Source: Zhengitettix transpicula
Lineage: Eukaryota; Arthropoda; Insecta; Orthoptera; Tetrigidae
DNA: 64,000 bases
Assembly (NCBI GenBank): GCA_037074705.1
Contig: CM073596.1
Coordinates: 11,898,501 to 11,962,500, forward strand
Direction of reading: 5' to 3'
Below are positions 12,402 to 23,831 of the stretch, one piece after another (within the stretch, counting starts at the first letter, position 1; each line of letters starts with the position of its first letter). The position numbers and the translations under genes were made by a program. The notes beneath the pieces are model-generated. The model was given only the letters and a program-made list of their open reading frames with translations, was not told where the DNA came from and ran no database searches.

Positions 12402-13194
12402 TCTACGTGTGTGTGTTTCGCATATAAAATCTAAACGCGTGGAGCAAATTTCTCCTAATATCGTACACGTGTTCCTCTCGAACCGGAAACAAACACTGTG
12501 GGGGAGGTAGTAAAACACGACTACCTCCCGTAGGGCCCGGGGTGGAATTTTTCAAACAAGCTAAAACGGCCGATATTCCCGCCGAATAAATGTTTTTTCG
12601 GGGTCAATGAGATTGATAGTGTTTCTCCCGATGTTGCTTGTGCATAATTTCAACTCATTTCGACATAAGGGGATGGGGGTCACTCTTGGGGAGTGGAATG
12701 GTGTTATTTTAAAATAGAGCGGAAAACAACAGAGATTGGACCCGAATCCTGAGTTATGGATGTCGCTGAGCAGTTAAGTTGTACTTCTACGCGCCCGGAG
12801 TGGGGTTATAAGGGGAAATCTAAGTTCCGCGTACAATTTTTAACGCGTAGAGCAATTTCGACCTAAGCACCTGGAGTATAATTAACTCTCTTTATACAGT
12901 GCGTGTAGTTTTTACTGTACTAGGGTATTTCTTAAGTCTCTTCAGGTATGAAAAATATTTTGGACCCTCTAAACATCCTTAAGCTATTAAGACTACATAT
13001 ATATTTTGTGTCGGGTGTATTTATCGTCCTCTATAGGCAGTGGTGTGGTGGGGAGGGGGGAGGGGGAGTGTTCTGACGAAATTAGCATTCCATATGCATA
13101 GGTAGGTTAAATCACTTTTTGACATACAAAATTAATGTACGATTAAACATTTTTAGGTTTTATATCAATAAAACCCCGGGTAACACCCAGCTAG
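12402..13194 (+). mobile_element. Near-complete non-autonomous Helitron-like element
   Basis: Best-delimited copy of the family. The 5' end is A|TCTACGTGTGTGTG. The 3' end is CCCCGGGTAACACCCAGCTAG|T, a decayed hairpin followed by CTAG (13,191-13,194) and a host T. TC...CTRR termini, a 3' hairpin and insertion between A and T are hallmarks of Helitrons. The core module lies at 12,560-12,790. The 3' half (AGTATAATTAACTCTC, ATTAGCATTCCAT) is shared with 43,723-44,436. Nothing in it encodes a Rep/helicase protein. Confidence 0.75.
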
Positions 13195-13397
13195 TGCAAT
13201 AAATAAAATGAACTTCTCATCTGTGAGAAAAAATTTAATACAATAAACATATCACGATGTTACGTCTCTAATTAGCTACCTTATGAAGTGTACCGTTAAT
13301 GGTTAAAAATTTTAGCTCAATGAATCGGACCATTGTGATTCTAAAACTTATAGAAAATGTATTTAAACGTGTGTTAAGAAAAATTATTAACTTTCTT

Positions 13398-13492
13398 ATT
13401 GAATTAGGGTATTTCTTAAGTCTCTTAAGGCACCAAGAATATTTTTGTCTCTCTCAGCGCTGTAAAGCTACAAAGAGTATATATATGCAGGT
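13398..13492 (+). mobile_element. Fragment of Helitron-like 3' half
   Basis: AGGGTATTTCTTAAGTCTCTT followed by AAGGCACCAAGAATATTTT repeats, with changes, the text at 12,922-12,965 inside the near-complete element. Confidence 0.55.
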
Positions 13493-13496
13493 TTTC

Positions 13497-13809
13497 TGCC
13501 TCCTAAACTGGTCGAGGCACGGAAAAGGGAATGCTGCGTCCCCACAGCAAACTCCTCTCACGCTATCGGAAGAGCGTGGGACAAGTACCCAATTCCCGAC
13601 CTCCCCGATGCAGGTTTTTCTAGGGTTTTCCCTGCATTTCCTTAGGCGAATGCCGGGTAGGATCCTTAAACTATAGCCCGGGGGCCCTAGTAACCCTTGG
13701 CTACCTTCCTCTACCCTTCCGCATCCGCCCTTTCAAATCCCTTCCTATGCTATTAAAGTGCAGTTGCTCAATGTGGATCACCCTCATGTAGCCTGTTGCC
13801 CTAAAAAAA
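13497..13809 (+). mobile_element. REP-B retroposon copy 1
   Basis: A family seen eight times. It starts at CCTCCTAAACTGGTCGAGG, passes through CAAGTACCCAATTCCCGACC and GCCGGGTAGGATCC, and ends CATGTAGCCTGTTGCCCT followed by an A run. A constant 3' end with poly(A) and variable 5' ends suggests retroposition (SINE, or a 5'-truncated LINE 3' end). ORFs crossing it differ between copies and are not conserved protein. Confidence 0.75.
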
Positions 13810-13810
13810 T

Positions 13811-14176
13811 AGACCTAGGGCATGTGTTAAGAGTTGTTCCCTGTTCCCATTGGAACAGTCAGCAAGCTGCCTCCTAATCTGGTCGAAGTACGTAGGAGGG
13901 AATGCTGCGTCCCCACAGCAAACTCTTCTCCCGCTATCGAAAGGGCGTGGGACAAGTACCCAATGCCCGACCTACCTGATGCAGGTTTTTCTAGGGTTTT
14001 TTACTGAATTAATTTTAGGTGAATGCCGGGTACGATCCTTAAACTATAGCCCGGGGTCCCTAGTTAACCCTTTGCTACTTTTGTCTACCCTTTAGCATCC
14101 CCCTTTCAAATCCTTTCCTATGCAATTAAAGGGGAGTTGCGACCATGTTAATTTTCATGTAGCCTGTTACCCTAAT
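13811..14176 (+). mobile_element. REP-B retroposon copy 2
   Basis: Tandem neighbour of copy 1 that reaches further 5' (GGCATGTGTTAAGAGTTGTTC, CCATTGGAACAGTC). It ends GTAGCCTGTTACCCTAA and runs directly into a TA/GA microsatellite. Confidence 0.75.
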
Positions 14177-14178
14177 AT

Positions 14179-14179
14179 G

Positions 14180-14216
<37 letters not shown>
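14179..14216 (+). repeat. (TA)n(GA)n microsatellite
   Basis: Compound dinucleotide run directly attached to the 3' end of REP-B copy 2. Confidence 0.9.
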
Positions 14217-15339
14217 CGTATAAAACTATATAAATTTAAATTATAATTAAGGACGAAACGTGGTAATATATTTTGCTTGTATTAATGTGTTTAAAAACAT
14301 TCGATAAGAATAGGTTATGAACTATGCAGGTTTCTAAATTATTTTTATGATTATGGATAATTAAGCCGAAAGGGTAAAAATACAACATATATATATATAT
14401 TTCTATTTCCCCGGATTTTACAAAACATTAATTGAATTATGCTGAATTGGTTTGTTTGGATTTGTTCGAGTCAGTTCCCGAAAGTAGTGATTCTCCTTCT
14501 ATGAAAAGAAAATGGACGATAATTTCTACCAATGAGCCCTTAAAATAGAGTTCGATGACTTCCGTTCAGTAAAGTGGAATAAGGGGTGTTGGGGGCGAAC
14601 CCTTCCCAGTCTCTTTACAAAGAATCTGAGCACACGCACGGATGAGTGACCAAAGCTGCTGTTGTCTTCTTTTAAAAGAATCCATTACTGCCCGGATTTG
14701 CATTAAGATTCCATCAGGGTAGTTCCTCTTCTCAGAAATTTTTGGGTGAAGGGTGGTTCGGAAAACCCCCACGGAGGTCAGAAATTCTCCTCGTGATTTA
14801 GTTTGCTACCCTTCTCTTTTGTTTGTCGATGAGGCGTCGTTTTGTGGTCACTGAGTAAGTTCATTGACTGAACTTTGGGCCATCTTCAGTTAAATCTCCT
14901 CTGGTCACTCATTCAGTGGCCAAAGAGAAAGAAAACATTTCCCGTATTTCTATTAATATGTTACTGACGATTACTGTTCTGCGTCTTGTTGTGTTCCTGT
15001 TATGTATTCACATAATCAAAATTAAGAAAAAATAAGTTTTTCTACGAGGTAATTTCGTAATTTAATCCACGATGAGTCAGGATCCAGGCGGACATCCTGG
15101 ACGTTCATTGGGTTCGCTTAAAATTTGTTGGTGTTCAGTTTTTACATACTCGAACGTCTGATGACGTTATAAAACGGAAACGAAACGTCACGATGTCTCA
15201 TAATTTAGGTTTTATTTCAATTGCGCTATTTCAAATTCTTTCCGCAAAATTAGCCGTTTATGTATTTATTATATAAAAATAAGTTAAAATTACAAAAAAT
15301 AGAATTTTTCATTTATTTTCAGGACAAACGAGTCTTTTA
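14217..15339. other. No gene seen
   Basis: Contains degenerate copies of the GACGAAACGT motif near 14,250 and 15,170. The 68-codon ORF at 14,566-14,772 (minus) shows no domain. Confidence 0.5.
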
Positions 15340-15985
15340 GGAAAATGGTCGTCTTTTGACATGAACATGTTTTTCGTCTACGTCTTTCTTTCCTTATTTA
15401 TTGTTTTCTTTATTCCTTTCATATTCCTTATTTTTCCTCCTTTTATTTTTATTACTTTTTTATTTTATTTAGTTTAGCTCCTTTCAATCTTTTTTTTTTC
15501 GTATTCGTTCCTTTCTTTCGCTTATGATTTTATGTATTACTTCTTTACGTATTACCTTACGTCTTCAAAAATTCCATTGCTTCTTTCTTTTTTACGTTAT
15601 TATTTTATTTTAGTTTTCTTTGAACCATTTAATTTCTTTTCGTACTTTTTGGTTTTCTTTTTCTCGTATTTGCTGCTTCACTATTTCTTCCTTCCATTTT
15701 TCTGTTTTATTTCATTCTATGTTATTTTATTCAGTTTAGTTCGTTTCAATTGTTTTTATTCTTTTCGTATTTATTGCTTTCCCATTTATCGTATTTGTTG
15801 GTTTCATTTTTTTCGTATTTGATGCTTTCATTCTGCCATTTTTCTGATTTATTTATTTATTTTATTTATTTTAGTTTATTTCAATCTTTTTCTTATTTTC
15901 GTATTTCTGTCCGTATTACTTTCTTTCTTATTTCAATTGCTTTATTATCTTTTTATTTCTTTTTCACTTTATTATTCAGTTAGTT
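15340..15985 (+). repeat. T-rich pyrimidine tract
   Basis: Strongly T-biased low-complexity sequence in which phrases like TTTCGTATTTGTTGCTTTC recur. The phenylalanine/tyrosine-rich ORFs here are composition artefacts. Confidence 0.8.
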
Positions 15986-16395
15986 TAAAATATATATTTA
16001 TATATATAAAGAGAAATTGAAAGGGACAATATATTATATATATCTTATATATATACATATATATACACATATATTATATACATATATCTTATATAATACA
16101 AATATATATTTATATACTTTATATATATGTTATATATATCTTATATTATATATATACTTTATATATATGTTATATATATCTTATATTATATATATATACT
16201 TTATATATTATATATATATATATATATATCTTATATAATACATATATATAAACTTTATATATTATATATACATATAATTATACATATATTATATATATAT
16301 ATATATATATCTTATATAATACATATATATAAACTTTATATATTATATATACATATAATTATACATATATTATATATATATATATATATATATCT

Positions 16396-16434
<39 letters not shown>

Positions 16435-16582
16435 AAATATATATTTATAGAATATATATATACTGTTTATATAAATACTTGATATATAATATATAGATCT
16501 TATATTATATATATATATATACTTTTTATATAAATACTTGATATATTATATATAGATCTTATATTATATATATATATATATA
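15986..16582. repeat. TA-rich minisatellite with ~81-bp and ~70-bp units
   Basis: AT-only array with higher-order units. CTTATATAATACATATATAT recurs at 16,230 and 16,311 (81 bp apart). A second unit with ATAAATACTTGATATA and ATATAGATCTTATATT occurs twice between 16,465 and 16,580. Confidence 0.85.
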
Positions 16583-16648
16583 TCATTTCAATTTTTCGTA
16601 TGTTTTTCTTTCCTAATTTCTTCCTATTTTCCATTGTTCCTTTCAATT

Positions 16649-16686
<38 letters not shown>

Positions 16687-17270
16687 TTCCAATTTTTCGT
16701 ATTTCTTTCTTTCCGAATTTCTTCCTATTTTCTATCGTTCGTTTCTAGTTCTCTTTTTTTCCCTTCTAGAACAATTTATTTAATTTTATTTATTTGTATC
16801 ATTTTCTTCTTTCTAGTATTTGTTGCTTTTCTTCTTACCGTATCAGCTGTTTCCCTCATTTCCTCCATCCTTTCATTGTTTCTTTTTTTTTTAACTAAAA
16901 CGCTTTAATAGTTTTATTTATTTCAATCATTTACCTTTTTTCATATTTATTTATTTCCTTATTTTTTCCATTGTTCTATATATCTATTCTTGTTTCTTTT
17001 TCCTCCGTTAGTGTTTTAATTGTATTTATGTGCATCTTTTTTTCATTTTACTTAGTCTTTGTTGCTTTTCTTCTTATACTTATGACTTCCAATCTTTTCT
17101 CCTTGTTTTCTTAGTTATTCATTTCCTCTGTTTCGCATTTCGTTCATCCCCTTGTTGTTTTTTTCTATCTCCTTTTATTGCGTCTTTGTTTTATTAATGT
17201 TTATTATCTCAATACTTTTCCATTATTTTAATATTTCCTTCTTACATTCAGGTGGAAAACACCCTCGTGA
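16583..17270 (+). repeat. T-rich pyrimidine tract with ~100-bp duplication
   Basis: Continuation of the T-rich tract. A block (CAATTTTTCGTAT, TTTCTTTC, AATTTCTTCCTATTTT) occurs at about 16,588-16,650 and again at 16,690-16,750. The two are separated by a (TA)n run at 16,652-16,683. Confidence 0.75.
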
Positions 17271-18450
17271 CATCACACGAAAACGTTACTCTCTGGAACG
17301 GCAACCATTGAAAGGGTTTTTTCCATTTTGACTTATTCGATATGAATTGTTATTAAAGTTTTCTTTTTCTTTTGGAGTGAAGAGTTTAGCTTTCAGCAAG
17401 ATGAACGAGGGGGCCGTCCGGGGTTGAACCGCTGCGCCATCTGCAGACTACAGCAGACATCCGTCTCGTTGAACTGTTGGGAGTAATAGTGTTCTTTTTT
17501 ATTTCTTCTTCTCCTTTTTTCGTAAATGGTGCGCTAATTGCTTTGGGTTTTGTTATTCGCCTTCATCAATCAGCTTTGGCCTGAGTTAAGGAGGGTTGAA
17601 GTGGTGGTGGAGTGGGAGGCGCAGGAGTCAAGGACAAAAAGGAGAATCTGCAACATCCACTCATTCGTCATACGGCTCCATCCTTTGTGAAACTATTTAT
17701 TATATTTTATCATTTTTCTGCACTCTTCATTCATACCCTAATCTGTGTCTGTGTCCTGCCTTTGTAAGCGAAGTTTCCTTTTTTTTCCTGTCTCTGCCTT
17801 CCTCCCGAATCTGTTCCTCCGATTGTGCGCCGTTTCCGTTTACACAGGTTCCCTTTTTAGCGTCCTCACACACCCGAAAAAAAACAAAAAACCATTTGAA
17901 CAGCCGCTTCTCGATTAAATCCCACCCCACTCCTCTTGCTGACGTAATCGGATCCGGCCTGACCTGTGATCCTTAACCTACAAATTATCGTCACGTTTAT
18001 TACGCACTCAACGTGTCTGCGTGTTTATAAAAACCTGAAAAAGTCAACGTCAGCTCGATAACAGAAAAACGAAAAATATTATGTATGGAGATAAATTAAA
18101 AGAGCGTCAAAACAAATCCGACCTTCTCTGCTGACGACCAGGCTTCATGGAAACGAAAACTGGGGGGAAAAGGACACTAAAAATAATTACTGATTGTAAA
18201 TAAAATAAAAAAAATAATATATACTACAAATAAATAAATTTTAATATCAAATTTACAGTATAATACGAAATAAAATAAATAAAATAGTTTTTATTAAAAT
18301 GAGTTATGTTTAAGATTATCAGAATAATTTTAAGAAAAATAATTTGACAGTGGAAATGATATAAAACCTTATATGTACAGAATTCAAAATAAATGGAAAT
18401 TTGAGTTAAAAGTTTTATATTAAAAAGTTAATGGTTTAAATTAATTAATT
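17271..18450. other. No gene seen
   Basis: Moderately AT-rich. A 126-codon ORF at 17,596-17,976 has no recognisable domain and covers a pyrimidine-rich stretch. I do not call a gene here. Confidence 0.45.
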
Positions 18451-18920
18451 ATCCACATCGTGGATGTTGTTAGTCTACCATTACAGTTTTTGGCATCATT
18501 TCATTAAATTTATTACCACATGACAATGAGTAACATTATTATAGCCCTCAAGTTAAAAATAGTTCGTCTGTATCACTACCAAACTAATTCTCTCCCCATT
18601 CCATTCTTTCTTACTTTGTCTCTTCTTTTCTTTACTATTAAATTTAGTTCCTTTCATTATTTTTACCCCTTTTTCATTCTTCTATTCCTTTTTACGTTTT
18701 TCGCTAACTCGTTTCGTTCATATTTATTTATCTTTCTTCCGTTCTCCTTATTTTCCAATTTTTATTCTCTTATTTCCATCTTTATATCTCATTTCTTTTG
18801 TTTCATTGAATTTGTTTCTTTATTTTCTCGTTCATATTCTTGTTCCCTGCCCGTCGACGTCATGACTTTTCTATTTACTTCATTATTGTTATTTCTTTAA
18901 TTAATTCTTCTTTTCTTATT
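18451..18920 (+). repeat. 470-bp tandem duplication, unit 1
   Basis: Begins ATCCACATCGTGG. The next unit begins ATCCACATAGTGG 470 bp later and the two align along their length (ACCATTACAGTTTTTGGCAT, GTATCACTACCAAACTA, GACGTCAT). The interior is T-rich, which gives a phenylalanine-rich shadow ORF. Confidence 0.85.
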
Positions 18921-19385
18921 ATCCACATAGTGGTGGCGTTGTTCGTCTACCATTACAGTTTTTGGCATAATTTCGTTAAATTAATTACCACATTATTTGA
19001 CGCAGTAAGATTATTATAATCTATAATGATTTTAAAATAGTTTGTGTGTATCACTACCAAACTATTCTCTCCCCATTCATTCTTAATTTTTTTCTCACTT
19101 TGTCTCTTCTTTTCTTTACTATTAAATTTAGTTCCTTTCATTCTTCTATCCTTTTTTCGTTTTTCGCTAACTCGTTTCGTTCGTATTTATTTATCTTTCT
19201 TCCTTCTTCCTTATTTTCCAATTTTTCTTCTCTTATTTCCGTATTTATATCCCCTTTCTTTTGTTTCATTGAATTTGTTTATTTTTTTCTCGTAAATATT
19301 CTTGTTCCCTACCCGTTGACGTCATTACATTTCTATTTACTTCATTATTGTTATTTATTTCATTAGTTCTTCTTTCTTTCTTTCT
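18921..19385 (+). repeat. 470-bp tandem duplication, unit 2
   Basis: Second unit, with small insertions and deletions relative to unit 1. T-rich low-complexity sequence continues to about 19,605. Confidence 0.85.
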
Positions 19386-19635
19386 TTAATTCTTTCTTTA
19401 TTCCTTTATATTTTTTAATTCCTCGCCTTCTTTGTTGTTTAATTTATTTTATTTCCTTTCTTTCATCTTTTATTTTTTTCCTAAATTACTTATTTCATTT
19501 ATTTTTATTTATTGTTAATTTTTGTATTCCTTTGTTTCCTCATTATTTGCTTCCTTCTGTTAGAGTCTTAATTATTTTACGAATTTACTTAATTTTTTCG
19601 CCAAATAAATGTCTCTTATCCTTGAGGAGAAGAAA

Positions 19636-19690
19636 GCCTGCGAGAGGATTCTCTCGCAGTTAACCAGCAAAGGGATGTTCTCTCGCAGGC
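19636..19690 (+). repeat. Hairpin CTGCGAGAG/CTCTCGCAG plus third arm
   Basis: A perfect 9-bp stem with a 4-base loop lies at 19,638-19,659. The arm recurs as CTCTCGCAGGC at 19,680-19,690 and can also pair with GCCTGCGAGAG at 19,636. It lies just upstream of a REP-B tail. The function is unknown. Confidence 0.6.
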
Positions 19691-19717
19691 AAAACCTTGT
19701 AGGAGAGATACGAAGGG

Positions 19718-19834
19718 GCTACATTTACCTTCCTCTACCCTTCCGCATCCCCCCTTTCAAATCCCTTCCTATGCTATTAAAGGGGAGTTGCCCAAAGTGG
19801 ATTACCCTCATGTAGCCTGTTGCCCTAAAAAAAA
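19718..19834 (+). mobile_element. REP-B retroposon copy 3 (3' tail only)
   Basis: Only the last ~115 bp of the family are present, ending GTAGCCTGTTGCCCT and eight A. It is strongly 5'-truncated, as expected for incomplete reverse transcription. Confidence 0.75.
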
Positions 19835-19841
19835 TGCCTTT

Positions 19842-20251
19842 TCCTCTCCGTTTTTGAACTAAGGTTCCCACAAGCCGAGGCACCTCGTCCTGTTCTGAGA
19901 GGTGTATGTTCCGGGGTCACAGACCTTGGGCATACGGTAAGAGTTGTCCGCTATTCCCATTGGAATAGTCGGCCAGCTGCCTCCTAAACTGGTCGAGGCA
20001 CGGAGAAGGGAATGCTGCGTCCCCACATCAAACTCCTCTCCCGCTTACGGAAGGGCGTGGGACAAGTACCCAATGCCCGACCTACCTGATGCAGGTTTTT
20101 CTAGGGTTTTCCCTGCATTTTCTTAGGCGAATGCCGGGTAGGATCCTTAAAATATAGCCCGGGGGCCCTGGATAACCCTTGGCTACCATCCTCTACCCTT
20201 CCGCAACCACCCTTCCAAATCCCTTCCAATGCTATTAAAGGGGAGTTGCCC
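19842..20251 (+). mobile_element. REP-B retroposon copy 4 (long 5' extension)
   Basis: The longest 5' reach of the family in this window (TGTTCCGGGGTCACAGACC, GCTATTCCCATTGGAATAGT). It stops at AAAGGGGAGTTGCCCTTTTTT, without the final CATGTAGCCTGTTACC. Confidence 0.7.
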
Positions 20252-20319
20252 TTTTTTGCATTAAAATTGTTAATATTTCATTTTAAATACTCATTTTTCT
20301 TCAAGGATCAGGATGGAAA

Positions 20320-20510
20320 AATTTCGACCGGATCAGGAAGCGAACCCGGGACCGTCCGCTTACCTGGCGGACGCCTCTACCACCTAAACTACCCCTGTCG
20401 ACTCCAGATCCGGTGCTAAATTCCTGCAACCATTAGACCTGATGCTGGCGCACCTACAATTTTTTACGATTCTCAATTCCTACGTGGTCTAAATTTTAAG
20501 ACCACAAATG
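20320..20510 (-). mobile_element. tRNA-derived SINE-like unit
   Basis: On the minus strand a tRNA-like segment has an A box (TAGTTTAGGTGGTAGAGG), a strong anticodon-type stem (GTCCGC/GCGGAC) and a B box-like GGTTCGCTTCC (20,337-20,347 on plus). The loop has A where a functional tRNA needs T33. Upstream sequence GGATCTGGAGTCGACAG is shared with 7,675-7,855. It is therefore a SINE-like repeat and not a tRNA gene. Confidence 0.65.
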
Positions 20511-20581
20511 AAGGAATTTATGTGTAAATTGAACAAGGGTTTTAGAATTTTCAATTCAAGAATATGGAGAGGAAGCTTTCC

Positions 20582-20650
20582 CAAGGGATAGCTGAGATGG
20601 TAGAATGTACGCTCGGTAAGCGGGAGGTACAGAGTTGGTTTTAAATTTTT
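20582..20650 (+). mobile_element. Second tRNA-like head, decayed
   Basis: ATAGCTGAGATGGTAGAATG resembles an A box followed by an arm (CGCTCGGTAAGCGGG). The B box is degenerate (AGAGTTGGTTTT). It faces away from the unit at 20,320-20,510. Confidence 0.4.
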
Positions 20651-20734
20651 CTAACTCCCTATTTTAATTCAATATCATTACGGCCTTTACGGCTTGTAGC
20701 TTGTGAAAGGTTTCTCTCTATATTCTTGAATTAT

Positions 20735-21075
20735 ATATTTATCTTTATATCTTTATGTTTTCTTATTTCTTCCTTTTCTTTTCCCATTGTTTCTTTCAGT
20801 TTATGATTATTTTTTATTTACTTATTTATATTTGTTTCTTTCATTCTTCCATTTGAATTACCTCATTTTTTCCTTTTCTTCCTTCTATATTCGTACTTGT
20901 TACATTTATTATTTTATTTATTGACTTTTAATTCTTCGGTTCTTCTTTATTCCTTCGCTTTTATCTTTTTTCCTTTATTATTATTCTCTTCTTTATTTTT
21001 CTTTTATTGTTTATTTATCCTTCATTCCATTTTTGATGATTTCTTTCCTTAATTTCGTCTTGTGCTTTGGTCTAT
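20735..21075 (+). repeat. T-rich pyrimidine tract
   Basis: Another T/C-biased low-complexity stretch like those at 15-19 kb. Confidence 0.75.
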
Positions 21076-22164
21076 TTAAATTTTTCCAATCCCTGTAAAT
21101 GAAGTCACATGTTTTTTTAACACACACATGTAGTAAATTGAGGCTAGAATGTGCGAAAGAGAAAATTGATATAACAGCCACGTGCAGCGTTGATTGTCAA
21201 TGAGCTATTGTCACGTGATGAAGACACACACACACACACACACGCACTTTTGACACCTGAAAAACAAGTCGAAGGTCGCCGCCGTGTTCAGAAGCAGGGT
21301 GGACACCTGCACGGAGGAAAAGGAAGAAAAAAAAGCACGCGCAGTGAATTACATTTGAAACGGCTCCAAGTTCTCGTGAGCGGAGGTGAACGACGATGAC
21401 GTAGTTCCGAGGTTCTCGGATTATAACAGGAACAAGCACACATAGAAGGCGAGTGCGTGGGAAACTTGTTGTTGTTGTTATTCAGATACAAAATGGGTTC
21501 ACTGACTAACTTCAAGGCGAACTCAACGTCACGTTTCTCCTCGCAAATAAAAAAATAATCAAATATGGCCGCCGAGCGCCTAAGATGGAGGAATTGGGAA
21601 ATCTCTATGATTCACGGACAACTCAATAAAGAACTTTGACATACTTTTAAAGACATCTGCAATTAAAATTCACTCGCTCTCTGCCACAGTTCGCCCGTTG
21701 ATCTACAAGTTCCTAGACTCCATTTTTATTTTGTCCTGTAAGTTGAAATTATCTGTTTTTTCTTCATGACGAGTCTTCCTCAGGAATTGAGATTTTTTTT
21801 TCCATTTTCAATTATTCTTCAAGCTACTGTAACCGTCTGTGCCAATTCAGGAGACACAAATTGATACAATTATCAAAATATATTTTAGAATATATATGAG
21901 TGGTTTCTCATTTAATTTTGTTTTTAAATATTTATCCCTACAGGTTATAATCAACAAAATAATGTTTTTAAAATAAACATTCACTGAAAATTTATAGAAT
22001 GTTGTTATTTAGGGTCAATTAAGTAAGGAAAATTTTTAAATGAGTAATTAAAATTACATTTAAAATGAAAAGTTTCAGTTAAAATAAACGATACAAAGTC
22101 CCAACATAATGGCTTCTTCAGTTGTTACAAAATATTCTAATAAATATATAAATATTTGTAGGGT
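21076..22164. other. No gene seen; GC-richer patch at 21.2-21.6 kb
   Basis: The patch at 21,180-21,600 is richer in GC and CpG than its surroundings and starts with a (CA)n run. ORFs in it overlap in three frames and contain no domain. It could be regulatory or an untranslated exon, but nothing proves this. AT-rich DNA follows. Confidence 0.4.
21223..21247 (+). repeat. (CA)n microsatellite
   Basis: About eleven CA dinucleotides, the end interrupted by one G. Confidence 0.9.
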
Positions 22165-22938
22165 ATAAACAAAAATGGGAGGGGAGCACCCTTAGGGGTG
22201 GGGGTAAAGAGACGCAACAAGAAAATAACGCGAAAACAACCAAAATTCGAGTCAAACCATGGTAATGGTTGTCGCTGAGTTCAATTACAACATTCAGCTT
22301 TTTTCTGTAACCCATTGTAGAGGGTGTGGAAATTTTTTAACATGTTAAATGTTATATTAATTGAAATCTTTGTGAAAAGACTTAAATGGTTGTCAAAATA
22401 AGTTTATGATAATAATTGTCTGATACTTGTTAATTTTCTAATGTAAAATTGAATGAGCGGGCTGGACGGGGGTGGAAATGTTCAAATAAGCGAAAACGGC
22501 CGGTATTTGAGTCGGTTAAATATTATTTATAATATTTTATCAAAGAGATTGATAGTGTTTCTACCGATGTTGCGTGTGAATACTTTCAACTCCTTTCGTA
22601 ATGGGTGGGGGTGCACCCTTTGGGGTGGGGGTAGAGAGGCTTAAAAAGAAAATAACGCGAAAACAACCGAAATTCGAGTCAAACCGTGGTTATGGATGTC
22701 GCTGAGTTCAATTACGACATTCTGCTTTTTCTGTAACCCACTGTAGAGGGGGTGGAAATTTTCGAACATGTTAAAACGGTCGATATATTCGCCGAAAGAA
22801 ACTTTTTCGGGGTCAATGAGTTAAACCCTCAACCGCTTGGGAGGTGAGCACATTTAGGGATAAAAATAACGCAAAAGTAACCGAGATTGGAGTCAAATCG
22901 GGGGTTATGGATATATGTTAATCCTGGCACCCAGATAG
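22165..22938 (+). mobile_element. Helitron-like element copy with several modules
   Basis: Contains partial or full family modules. AATAACGCGAAAACAACC recurs near 22,223 and 22,651, and GGATGTCGCTGAG or a variant recurs. It ends in GGCACCCAGATAGC, a decayed form of the CAGCTAGT terminus. The stretch GAAATCTTTGT...AAAAGAC...TGATAC.TGTTAAT at 22,362-22,440 is shared with 12,309-12,390, just outside the TC end of that copy. Confidence 0.65.
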
Positions 22939-23172
22939 CAATATAATAAAACTGAAGTTAATTTTATTAATTTCTGTAAAGTTGCGTAGTGCAGATACCA
23001 TAAAATTATAAACGGAAACCGCGGTTCTAAATTTTTTGCAAGGGTACCGTAATAAAATTAAAGAAGGCTAGGGTAAGATGATAATAGAACGTACGAACGA
23101 TATGTCAAAATCTTGGGGGATTAAAAAATCACTACGCGCGTGAATTAACACGAATATAATTCGTGTTAAATG

Positions 23173-23226
23173 CCATAACGTATTTTTAAAACGTAATATT
23201 TAACTACGCTACGGTGTCCGTACAGA
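23173..23226 (+). repeat. Short dispersed duplication, copy 1
   Basis: CCATAACGTATTTTTAAAAC followed by AACTACGCTACGG and GTCCGTACAGAA. The same block is at 23,776-23,831 with a few changes. Confidence 0.75.
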
Positions 23227-23775
23227 ATCTATAAACTTTAATATTTATATTCGAGTAGGAAACGTTCCTTCCCTTTTCTTAGGAACCTCTAACGGTTGCA
23301 TATATTTAAAGAATTATGCTGTGAATTTAAATGCAACAGTTTAATAAAAAGGATTTACAAATTTTCTACAATAACCATGGTTGAAATCTGGCTTTTAACG
23401 GTTTTACAAATATTTATATTTAATACAAATCAGATATGGTTTCTATTTTCATGTATTAAAAATATATCGTTGTAAATTTATTACTTTAAATCAGATGTCA
23501 ATCTGGACATTACAAGAAAATCGGAAAAAGGATAATCACACCGAAAAAATTATAGTGTATAGAACAGACACTTTTTTTTTCGACCTACGCAAGCAGTTCG
23601 TAGATTATGTGTCGTAAATATTGAGGATAAGCTGTAATTTGATGGATGGACAAGGAAAAACGTCGTTTTACGTGGACCAAGTCAACAACACTGTAACGGC
23701 AAGAAAATTACAAGAGATAATTTCTCTCAAGCCGTTGATTCTAGTTTCCTATTTTCTAAAAAAAAAAATTTTAAA

Positions 23776-23831
23776 CCATAACGTATTTTTAAAACTTAAT
23801 ATTGAACTACGCTACGGAAGTCCGTACAGAA
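23776..23831 (+). repeat. Short dispersed duplication, copy 2
   Basis: Same orientation as copy 1, about 600 bp downstream, with roughly five differences in 55 bp. Confidence 0.75.

Noticed and set aside
16017..16402. Tyr/Ile-rich ORFs
   Set aside because: Translation of TA minisatellite.
17408..17470. tRNA-like GCAGATGGCGCAGCGGTTC on minus
   Set aside because: A box-like string only; no B box at correct spacing.
20337..20400. Functional tRNA gene on minus
   Set aside because: Position 33 of the anticodon loop is not T and the leader is shared with another repeat copy, so it is a SINE-like unit.
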